Positions 16,959-24,601 of a DNA stretch of 37,662 nucleotides are shown one piece after another. Every line of letters begins with the position of its first letter. Position 1 is the stretch's first letter. Origin of the DNA: CAZVEE01 sp964625525 (GTDB lineage: Bacteria; Pseudomonadota; Alphaproteobacteria; JAJFIK01); NCBI GenBank assembly GCA_964625525.1, contig CAZVEE010000033.1:1-37662 (forward strand). Reading direction: 5' to 3'. The notes beneath the pieces are model-generated. The model did not search any database. It saw only the letters and a program-made list of their open reading frames with translations, and had not been told where the DNA came from. Made by a program: the position numbers and the translations under genes.

Positions 16959-17872
16959 CGCTCCAGAGGCACCGGTGCGGGCCAGAGCCAGGCCGCGCCC
17001 CGCACGCCACTGGAATCTCCGTGGGCATTGCGCACCAGACGGGTCATCAGGGTGCGGGACAACACAAAGGGTGCCATCAGCGCAGGGACGTTTTCGTAAA
17101 GCCGCTCCACATTGGACAGCCCCCCACCCAGCACGATCACATCCGGATCCAGAATATTCACGATCTGGGCCAGGGCCCGGCCCATGCGCGTCTCATAGCG
17201 GGCGAGCGCTGCATCGGCCTTGGGATCACCCGCCTGTGCCCGAGCGCAGATGTCTTCCGCGCTCAGCCGGTCGCCCGTCAGTCGTTGCACATCCGCGCTG
17301 AGCCCCGGTCCGGAAATCCAGGTCTCGATGCACCCCACCTTGCCGCAGTAACAGGCAGGCGCGGCCGCCGCTTCTTCGATCGTGGGCCAGGGCAGGGGGT
17401 GGTGGCCCCATTCCCCCGCAATGGCATTGGGCCCGGTCAGCACCTGACGGTTCACGACAATGCCGCCGCCACACCCGGTGCCGACAATGACTCCAAAGAC
17501 CACATTGGCGCCTTCGCCCGCCCCATCCATGGCCTCTGACAGGGCAAAGCAATTGGCGTCATTGGCCACGCGCACGGGCCGACCAAGGGCCCGTTCCAGG
17601 TCCTTGTCCAGCGGTCGGCCAATGATCCAGGTGGAGTTCGCGTTTTTGACAAGGCCCGAACTGGGGCACAGGGCGCCAGGAATGCCGACGCCGACACTGG
17701 GCGAGCCGGCCGCATCGGCGTCAAGGGCGCGCACGATGCTCTGAATGGTCCGGATGGTGCCGTCGTAGTCTTCGCGCGGCGTGGATTGGCGCAGGCGGCG
17801 GCGGATCAGGCCGGCGCTGTCGAGCAAGACGCCCTCGATCTTCGTGCCGCCCAGGTCGATGCCGATTCGCAT
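16955..17872 (-). CDS. ROK family sugar kinase
   Basis: This 305-residue ROK kinase phosphorylates a hexose or amino-hexose with ATP. It starts MRIGIDLGGTKIEGVLLD (phosphate-binding loop), has GIPGALCP and NDANCFALSEA (sugar binding and the catalytic Asp), then VIVGTGCGGGIVVN, GEWGHHPLPW and the zinc motif CYCGKVGCIETWISGPGL. This pattern is like the fructokinase/N-acetylglucosamine kinase (Mak/NagK) group, and the exact sugar cannot be told. It lies between a HAD phosphatase gene (30 nt upstream) and dinB (4-nt overlap), an operon mix with no obvious metabolic logic. Confidence 0.9.
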   Translation of the reverse strand: MRIGIDLGGTKIEGVLLDSAGLIRRRLRQSTPREDYDGTIRTIQSIVRALDADAAGSPSVGVGIPGALCPSSGLVKNANSTWIIGRPLDKDLERALGRPVRVANDANCFALSEAMDGAGEGANVVFGVIVGTGCGGGIVVNRQVLTGPNAIAGEWGHHPLPWPTIEEAAAAPACYCGKVGCIETWISGPGLSADVQRLTGDRLSAEDICARAQAGDPKADAALARYETRMGRALAQIVNILDPDVIVLGGGLSNVERLYENVPALMAPFVLSRTLMTRLVRNAHGDSSGVRGAAWLWPAPVPLER

Positions 17873-17902
17873 GGGCCACTCTCCTGTGCGCCTTGGCCCG
17901 GC

Positions 17903-18571
17903 TCAGAACCCGGCCGTATCCAGGCGCTCGTGAATCAGGCGCGCGATCTCGTCCCAGCGATCGGCGCGATGGTCGCTCCCGTCGGCCGGCTCCAGGAGCG
18001 CGGCAAGGCGCGGATCCGCGACGACGTGAATGCAGACGGCCTGAGGCACTTCCGCCCGCACAGAGACGATATTGTGCGGGATGTCGTCGAGAAAGAAAAC
18101 GGGTGCAGCAAAGCCCCGCGACAGGCGCGCCGCCGCCGGGCCTTTCACACCCTCATTGGCGATGACCGGGTAAGCCAGCCCGTGCTGGGCCAGATTGGCT
18201 TCGCGCCGGGGCCGGTTCGACAGCGCCACATTGGTCAGGATCACGATCTGGGCGCGCGCGCTGAGGCCGGCGAGCGCCTCCGGGGCACCGGTCACCGGCT
18301 CCAGCAAGCCCTGACGCTCGGCATAGAAATCGGTGAGCAGTTGGCTCACCGTCTCATCCGCTGCCGCCTCGCCGCTATCGCGATGAAAAATATTGCCGTG
18401 CAGCCTGAAGCTGCGCAACACCAAGTCATATCCCTCATCCGTGAGGAACGCCTCCAGCCCCGCCACGAATTGCAGGATCACCTCATCCGCATCACACAGA
18501 ATCAGGGGGCGCGCCGGATCAAGGCGCAGCGAATCGATCTGCTCGCAGACATGGGGGGCGGGGTCGGACAC
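17903..18571 (-). CDS. HAD family hydrolase
   Basis: This is a 222-residue haloacid-dehalogenase-like hydrolase. Motif I is DADEVIL (nucleophile Asp, acid Asp two residues later), motif II is VILTN, and motif IV is FFLDDIPHN, with a Lys/Arg-containing segment between. A helical cap lies between motifs I and II. The substrate is unknown; small phosphate esters are most likely. I use the GTG at 18571, preceded by AGAGGT; a GTG 16 codons upstream is possible but unsupported. It is first in the minus-strand cluster with the ROK kinase and dinB. Confidence 0.8.
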   Translation of the reverse strand: MSDPAPHVCEQIDSLRLDPARPLILCDADEVILQFVAGLEAFLTDEGYDLVLRSFRLHGNIFHRDSGEAAADETVSQLLTDFYAERQGLLEPVTGAPEALAGLSARAQIVILTNVALSNRPRREANLAQHGLAYPVIANEGVKGPAAARLSRGFAAPVFFLDDIPHNIVSVRAEVPQAVCIHVVADPRLAALLEPADGSDHRADRWDEIARLIHERLDTAGF

Positions 18572-18820
18572 GGGGGGCACCTCTTTGACACAGAATGACC
18601 GTTGGTTTGCGCCTAGCACAAAGCGCTATGCTGGGGGAACATGGGCCAAACGGGCGCGTCGGCCAGGGTGGCGACAAGAAAGAATTAACACTGTCGGCGT
18701 CTAATTGCGGCTCACCAGAAACGGGTCCATGAATGAAGGGGCATGGGCCGTCGCGGAGTGCAGCGCACCGATTTGGAGCGCGCCGCTGCCGTTACGTGGG
18801 GTGCGGGAGTCATGGATGCG

Positions 18821-19261
18821 ATGGCGAAGACGGTTTTGATCGTCGAGGACAACGAGCTGAACATGAAGTTGTTTCATGATCTGCTCGATGCCCACGGCTA
18901 CGAGACCCTTCAGACACGGGACGGGATGGAAGCGCTGGAAATCGCGCGCGAACACCGGCCCGACCTTATTCTCATGGATATTCAGTTACCGGAAGTCTCC
19001 GGCCTGGAAGTCACGAAATGGATTAAGGAAGATGACGAGCTGCGGGCCATCCCCGTTGTTGCCGTCACTGCCTTTGCCATGAAGGGGGATGAGGAAAAGA
19101 TCCGCGAGGGCGGCTGTGAAGCCTATGTGGCCAAGCCGATTTCTGTGGGTCAGTTCCTGTCCACGGTGCGGACTTTCCTCGAAGCGCCCAAGCCACGCCC
19201 TGCGTCTCCCGGTCCTGCGTCTCCCGGTGCGGATGAAAAGTCGCGCGTCGTTTCGCGTTAA
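18821..19261 (+). CDS. divK: Single-domain response regulator DivK
   Basis: DivK is the essential single-domain receiver of alphaproteobacteria that, when phosphorylated by DivJ and dephosphorylated by PleC, controls CckA-CtrA signalling through DivL. The sequence MAKTVLIVEDNELNMKLFHDLL and ILMDIQLPEVSGLEVTKWIKEDDELRAIPVVAVTAFAMKGDEEKIREGGCEAYVAKPIS is very close to Caulobacter DivK. The phospho-acceptor is Asp53, with Thr83 and Lys105 in place. I chose ATG 18821 because it matches the usual DivK N-terminus; ATG 18812 would add MDA. The protein is 146 residues, with a 20-25-residue extra tail containing a duplicated PASPG, unlike the usual roughly 125. The VirD4-like gene follows after 109 nt. 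Confidence 0.93.
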   Translation: MAKTVLIVEDNELNMKLFHDLLDAHGYETLQTRDGMEALEIAREHRPDLILMDIQLPEVSGLEVTKWIKEDDELRAIPVVAVTAFAMKGDEEKIREGGCEAYVAKPISVGQFLSTVRTFLEAPKPRPASPGPASPGADEKSRVVSR

Positions 19262-19370
19262 ATCGTCCGATCCGGTGCGGCCCAATGGGCCAAGCTCATG
19301 ACGCCAGTAGGCGTCTTGGCCCTGTCCGCGCTATCATCCGCATCCGAGATACTCAGGCGCGGCGGATAGC

Positions 19371-20705
19371 ATGATGGCGACACGGCAAGGGGAGGGGGCG
19401 TCCGGCGCGGCGGCCCAGGAGCGCGGTCTGCTGCTCGGCTGGCGCGAGGTGTCGCGGCCCGCCCTGTTTTCCGGACCCGCCGCCGAATCACCCGAGGCGC
19501 CCTATCGCCTCCGCGGCGATGTCGCCGAACCGATCGTCTATGAAGGTGACAGCCACCTGCTCAGCGTCGCGCCCACGGGCTCGGGCAAGGGGCGCGGTGC
19601 CATTATTCCCAATCTGCTGCGCTATCCAGGGCCCATGATTGTGGTGGACCCCAAGGGCGAGAACTATCAGGTCACGGCCCGCTATCGACGCTCGCTGGGC
19701 CAGAAAGTTCATGTGCTTGACCCCTTCGGCGTGGTGACACGCAGCACGGCGCGGCTCAATCCGTTCGATGTCTTTGCGTTGCCGGGCGCGCAGATCGATG
19801 CGGAATCGGAAATGCTGGCGGAGCTGCTGGCCGGCGGTATCCGGTCGCTGAAAGATCCGTTCTGGGATATCTCCGCCTCGTCTCTGATCTCCGGGTTGAT
19901 CGCCTATCTGGCGGCTCATGGGGCACCCCATGAGCGCCATTTCGGGTCCCTGCGCTCGCTGATGTGGAGTGATTTCGTCTATCGCATCGCCCGGCTTCTG
20001 GATGAGAAGCAGGATTTGCACCCTTTCGCCCGGGCCGAGTTGGAGGGGTTTCTGGGCATTACGGCGGATATCACCCGCGGCGGCATCATCGCCACTGCGT
20101 ATACGCATGGGAATATTTTGAAAAGTGACGCGGTGTTGCGCTCGCTGGGGCCATCGACCATCGATCTGGAGGAGATCATCGCGGGCGATCCCATGACGCT
20201 CTATCTGATCATCCCGCCCACCAAGCTTGATTCGCACAAGGCGCTGTTGCGGCTGTGGATCGGCACTTTGCTGCTGGCCATCATGCAGCGGCGCACCCGT
20301 CCGGCGCAGCGCACGGTGTTTCTGCTGGATGAGTGCGCGCAGCTGGGTTCGCTGGGGGTATTACGCCAGGCGGTGACGCTCATGCGTGGCTATGGGCTTC
20401 AGATCTGGATGTTTTTCCAGGATCTGTCGCAGATCAAACGGCTTTATCCGGATGATTGGCAGACCATGGTCAACAATGCCGCCGTGCTTCAGACCTTCGG
20501 TCTGAACACCCATATGGTTGCGCGGGAAATGGCGGATTTGCTGGGCGGGATCGGGTCACAGGACTTGCGGCTGTTGCCGCCCAACCAGCAGATCTGCGTC
20601 ATGCCGGGCACGCTCCCGGTGATCAGCCGCCGTCCGGACTATTTGAGCGATCCGCTTTTTGCCGGGCGCTTCGATCCCAATCCGCTGTTCAAGGGCGTGG
20701 ATTAG
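19371..20705 (+). CDS. VirD4/TraG-like coupling ATPase, orphan and soluble
   Basis: This 444-residue protein is a type IV secretion coupling-protein-like ATPase (VirD4/TraG/TraD). Walker A is APTGSGKG at 67-74 and Walker B is TVFLLDECAQLG from about 315; DPKGENYQVTARYRR and NPFDVF are further VirD4 landmarks, and the end carries the usual PxxxLFxG-like pattern. VirD4 proteins normally start with two transmembrane segments; this one has none, so it would be soluble or recruited to the membrane. No relaxase, mating-pair or oriT element was seen. A small inverted repeat (19330-19341 with 19362-19370) overlaps the ribosome-binding region. It occupies the place where pleD usually follows divK. Confidence 0.9.
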   Translation: MMATRQGEGASGAAAQERGLLLGWREVSRPALFSGPAAESPEAPYRLRGDVAEPIVYEGDSHLLSVAPTGSGKGRGAIIPNLLRYPGPMIVVDPKGENYQVTARYRRSLGQKVHVLDPFGVVTRSTARLNPFDVFALPGAQIDAESEMLAELLAGGIRSLKDPFWDISASSLISGLIAYLAAHGAPHERHFGSLRSLMWSDFVYRIARLLDEKQDLHPFARAELEGFLGITADITRGGIIATAYTHGNILKSDAVLRSLGPSTIDLEEIIAGDPMTLYLIIPPTKLDSHKALLRLWIGTLLLAIMQRRTRPAQRTVFLLDECAQLGSLGVLRQAVTLMRGYGLQIWMFFQDLSQIKRLYPDDWQTMVNNAAVLQTFGLNTHMVAREMADLLGGIGSQDLRLLPPNQQICVMPGTLPVISRRPDYLSDPLFAGRFDPNPLFKGVD

Positions 20706-20717
20706 GCGCGCCCATGC

Positions 20718-20742
20718 AAAAAGGCCCCGCCGGGGCGGAGCC
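20718..20742 (-). terminator. Intrinsic terminator downstream of rpmG
   Basis: Read on the minus strand, GGCTCCGCC pairs with GGCGGGGCC (9 bp incl. one U-G, tight 2-4-nt loop) and is followed by TTTTTG. It starts 26 nt after the rpmG stop codon. It also lies 12 nt after the stop of the converging VirD4-like gene, but on that strand no T-run follows. Confidence 0.85.
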
Positions 20743-20768
20743 TCATCACAAGGTCCAAGGCCAGGATC

Positions 20769-20936
20769 CTATTTGATCTTGCCTTCCTTGAATTCCACGT
20801 GCTTACGCGCTTTCGGATCGTATTTCCGGACCGTCATTTTCTCGGTCATGGTGCGCGTGTTTTTCTTGGTCACGTAAAAAAAGCCGGTGCCAGCCGTGCT
20901 GTTCAGCCGGATTTTCACCGTGGTGGGCTTCGCCAT
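20769..20936 (-). CDS. rpmG: 50S ribosomal protein L33
   Basis: The 55-residue product is ribosomal protein L33 of the large subunit, recognised by MAKPTTVKIRLNSTAGTGFFYVTKKNTRT and the ending KYDPKARKHVEFKEGKIK. It is the zinc-free (Cys-less) form, as in most alphaproteobacteria. The start is ATG 20936 with CGGAG upstream; longer in-frame ORF to 21086 is not L33-like. It ends in TAG and is followed by a terminator. The MFS gene lies upstream on the same strand, separated by 79 nt, so rpmG probably has its own promoter. Confidence 0.97.
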   Translation of the reverse strand: MAKPTTVKIRLNSTAGTGFFYVTKKNTRTMTEKMTVRKYDPKARKHVEFKEGKIK

Positions 20937-21015
20937 TGCCGTCGCTCCGAATGGGACTGCTGCGCGGGTCCTCGCGCCTTCAAACCTCAGAAAAACACCA
21001 GCCAGGGGTGGTTTG

Positions 21016-22182
21016 TCAACTCCCCCGCTCGCTGTGATGGTCGGGGCCGCGGGCGATGCGCACGCTGACCACCACCAGATAAGCAAGGCACAGGGCGGCG
21101 AGGACGACCATCAGGCCATGGGGGTCCCACCAGTCCATGGCAACGCCCCCGGCCGGCGGCCCCACCAGCGAGCCAAAGCCATACATCAGGATGAAGGCCG
21201 CATTGGCCCCCGCGAGCGCTGACCCGGTGAAGCGCTCACCGATCACCACCAAGCCTACCGTGTAAAGGCCCACGACCGTCCCCCCCGTCAGGAACATGAC
21301 GATGAGCGCCGGCGCGGTCAGGTGCATCAGGAACGGCAGGATCAGCGCACCGACCACGCCGACCAACGCACAGAGGGCCAGCACCAGGCGGCGCTCGATC
21401 CGGTCGGCCAACCAGCCAATAGGCAATTGCAGGAGGATATTGCCCAGCGCCGCCGCCGCCAACAGGCGCGCTGCCGCCCCGTCCTCAAGGCCCGCCCGCA
21501 CCCCGTAAACGGGGATGAGGTTGAGAATGCCCATCTCCACTGCGCCGAAGACAAGCGCGGCGCCCATGGCGCTTGGGGCTGCCCACAGGAATGGCAGCAG
21601 CGGCGCATCGTGGCCGTCCTCCAGGGACGGGACTTCCACCCGCAAGGACAACAGCACCACGAACGCGCCGCTCATCAGCGCTGCCGCCGCCAAAAACGGC
21701 AGCCATCCGGCCGTCCCCGTTACGCTGAGGATCCCCACGCCCAGCGCAAAGCCCCCCGCGAGCCCGGTGCTGTAAAGCCCGAGCACCCGCCCGCGCGTGC
21801 GTTCCACCGCCACCATGTTGATCCACACTTCCGTGGCAATGAAGATGCCCGCGAGCCCAACCCCGAAAAGGAAGCGGATCGGGAACCATAGCCAGATGTC
21901 CTGGAACAGTTTGAAGGCCAAAATGGCCAGGATCGCCAGCACCAGCGAGGCCGCCAGCACCTGGCGAATGCCAAAGCGTTTCATCAGCAGCGGCGCAAAC
22001 GGGATATAGACGAGGGTGGACAGGGCCCCTACCGCGGTATTGAGGCCAATAAGGGTGCGGCTGGCGCCCATGTCGTTCATCAGAAGGCCGATGATCGGGC
22101 TCGACAGGCCCCAGCCGACGCCGGCCACGGTGATGGAAATGAGAATGGCGGCGAGGCTTTTGCGCCGTGTGGCGGTATCCAT
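21016..22182 (-). CDS. MFS transporter
   Basis: This is a 388-residue major facilitator superfamily transporter with about twelve hydrophobic segments. The loop 2-3 region (ALSTLVYIPFAPLLMKRFGIRQVL) fits the DRLGRR-like A motif position, and a second copy appears after TM8 (LLQLPIGWLADRIERRLVL). The substrate is unknown. ATG 22182 was chosen because the first membrane segment starts soon after; the upstream in-frame stretch is Arg/Ala-rich and overlaps the end of rnr. A T-rich segment with a short stem at about 20991-21014 could end its transcript. MFS genes are often found near rnr/rpmG in this conserved block. Confidence 0.9.
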   Translation of the reverse strand: MDTATRRKSLAAILISITVAGVGWGLSSPIIGLLMNDMGASRTLIGLNTAVGALSTLVYIPFAPLLMKRFGIRQVLAASLVLAILAILAFKLFQDIWLWFPIRFLFGVGLAGIFIATEVWINMVAVERTRGRVLGLYSTGLAGGFALGVGILSVTGTAGWLPFLAAAALMSGAFVVLLSLRVEVPSLEDGHDAPLLPFLWAAPSAMGAALVFGAVEMGILNLIPVYGVRAGLEDGAAARLLAAAALGNILLQLPIGWLADRIERRLVLALCALVGVVGALILPFLMHLTAPALIVMFLTGGTVVGLYTVGLVVIGERFTGSALAGANAAFILMYGFGSLVGPPAGGVAMDWWDPHGLMVVLAALCLAYLVVVSVRIARGPDHHSERGS

Positions 22183-22249
22183 GGCGTATCCCGGACGCTT
22201 GTGGCGTTTAAGCCCACCATAGCCCGAATTGTCCGGGCCGCGTCGAGCC

Positions 22250-24601
22250 TTAGCGCCGTCCGCGCCGGCCGCCGCCGCGCCCCTTCCGCTCGGGGCGCTT
22301 GCGCTCAGAGCGGGGCGGGGCCTTGCGGCTGCGCCCGCGCGCGGTGTCCTCGCGATAGCTGGACGGCTCGGACAAGAGATCAAAACGCAGGCCCCCGGTC
22401 ATGGGAGCCGCCTCCACCACCGTCACCTCCACCGGATCGCCCAGCCGATAGACCGCCCCGCTGCGCTCGCCCACCAGCGCATGGGCGGCCTCATCATGCT
22501 CGAAATGCTCCTCGCCCAGCGTGCGGATGGGCACCAGGCCGTCCGCCCCGGTGTCGTCGAGCTTCACGAAAAGGCCGAACCGCGTCACGCCGCACACGCG
22601 GCCCGGGAACGCCGCGCCCACCTTGTCCTGCATATAGGCCGTGATGAAGCGATCAACGGAATCCCGTTCCGCCGCCATGGAGCGGCGCTCATGGCCTGAG
22701 ATCTCCGCCCCAATGGCCTCCAGCTCGCCCATTTGCGCCTCGGTCAGGCCATCCGTCCCCAGAGTGCACGCGCTGATCAGGCCACGATGGACGATAAGAT
22801 CCGCATAGCGCCGGATGGGCGACGTAAAATGCGCATAGCGGCGCAGATTGAGGCCGAAATGACCCACATTGTCCGGGTTGTACTGAGCCTGGGATTGCGA
22901 GCGCAGGATCACTTCCTGGATCATGGCCGCCGCTTCGGTGCCCTGGGCCTTTTCAATAATGCGGTTGAAATGCTGGGGCCGGATGGCTTGGCCCTTCGTG
23001 AGCGACAGTCCCACCGTCTCCAGAAAGTCGCCAAGCGCGCGGAGTTTCTCCCGGTCCGGACTGTCATGCACGCGGTAGAGCAGCGGGGTTTTGCGTCGCT
23101 CCAGGGTCTCCGCGGCGGCCACATTGGCGAGGATCATGAATTCTTCGATCAGCCGGTGGGCGTCGTGGCGTTAGCGCCCGCACACGCCCCTCACCCGCCC
23201 GTCCGCGTCGACCGCCACTTTGTGTTCCGGCAAGTCCAGGTCGAGCGGAGCCCGCTTTTCGCGCGCCTGCGCCACGGCCCGGTACGCCGCGTAGAGCGGT
23301 TCGATCACCGTTTTCAAGAGCGGCTTAGTGGCCTGGTCGGGCTGGCCTTCATGGGCAGCCTGGGCCTGATCGTAAGCCAGGCTCGCGGGTGAGCGCATCA
23401 TGGCGCGCAGAAAGCTGTGGGATTTCTTCCGTCCGTCGGCGGAGAACACCATGCGCACCGCCAGGCAGGGCTTGTCTTCCCCTTCATGCAGCGAACACAG
23501 ATCATTGGAGAGCCGCTCGGGCAGCATGGGAATGACCCGGTCCGGCAGATAAGTGGAATTGCCCCGTTTGCGCGCCTCCCGGTCAAGTGCACTCCCCGGG
23601 CGCACATAGGCCGCCACATCGGCGATGGCCACATGCACCACGTGGCCTCCCGGATTGGCCGGGTCCGGATCAGGTGCCGCATGCACCGCATCGTCGTGGT
23701 CACGCGCGTCTTCGGGATCGATGGTGACGAGGGGCAGGGCGCGCAAGTCCGTGCGTCCCTTCATGGTCACCGGTGCCATGGCCTCCACTTCGGCCAGCAC
23801 CTCGGGGGGAAACTCGGTGGGGATACCATGGGTGTGAACGGCGATCAGGCTGATGGCGCCCTGGTCATGGCGGTCGCATAGGCGCTCCACCACCCGGCCG
23901 CGCTTGGCGCCATGCATCCGGGTGGGGAGGATTTCCACCAGGACCAGTTCCCCGTCCTTGGCATCGGCTGTGTCCGTGGCGGTCACAAGAATGTCGTGGC
24001 GGCTCTTGCGATCAACCGGGGTCACGCGGGCGTCGGAGCGTTTACCCCGGCCCGTGCGTTCAAAGACGCCGAGAATACGGTGGGCGGATTGGCCCAGGCG
24101 CTTAATGACCCGCGCCTCCACCACGCCCTCATCAGTCTCCACCAGGCGCGCCAGCACCCGGTCGCCGATACCGATAGCCGGCCCGGCCGCGCGCCCCTTG
24201 CGGCCCGCGCCGTCTCCCGGCGCTAGCATAATGCGCGGCGGCGGCGCGTCCTGCGTCCATTTCACTGGGCGGCCCAGCAGTTCTCCGTCCGTATCCCGAT
24301 CCACGATTTCGATGACGGTGACCGGGGGCAGGCTGCCGGTCCGATTGAGGCTCTTGCCGTGGCCACGCTCGATCAGGCCCTCATCCTGCATTTCTTTCAG
24401 CAGGTCTTTGAGGGCATAGCGGTCATCGCCGGTGATGCCGAAGGCGCGCGCGATCTCGCGCTTGCCCACCGTGTCGTCAGCACCACGGATGAAGGCGGCG
24501 ATATCGGCTTTGGAAGGCAGGCTCGCGGAGGCGTCCCCCTTGGCGGCGGCGCCCCGTTTGGCGCCGCGCCGGGTCTTTGCTTTCGCCGTCTTGGCGCTCA
24601 C
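22250..24601 (-). pseudogene. rnr: Ribonuclease R gene interrupted by one in-frame TAA
   Basis: RNase R is a processive 3'-5' exoribonuclease. The reading frame is 784 codons long and complete from ATG 24601 (overlapping topA's stop by 4 nt) to TAA 22250, but codon 477 is TAA (23171-23173). On both sides the frame is the same and the protein is typical: an N-terminal winged helix and cold-shock domains, the RNB active site DPEDARDHDDAVH (residues about 295-307), then after the stop RHDAHRLIEEFMILANVAAAETLE, HFTSPIRRYADLIVHRG and a C-terminal S1 domain with a basic tail. Homologues usually have a codon such as E or another polar residue at the stop position. As written, the product lacks half the RNB domain and S1. 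Sequencing error or real loss cannot be told apart here. Confidence 0.9.

Noticed and set aside
19371..20705. Integrative conjugative element or plasmid segment around the VirD4-like gene
   Set aside because: No relaxase, integrase, att repeats or other T4SS genes are next to it, and both flanks are core chromosomal genes.
22183..23170. Possible use of TAA/TAG as sense codons
   Set aside because: Several genes in the window end in TAA or TAG at the right length (eipB, divK, plsY, rpmG, dprA, rnr itself), so a changed genetic code is not supported.
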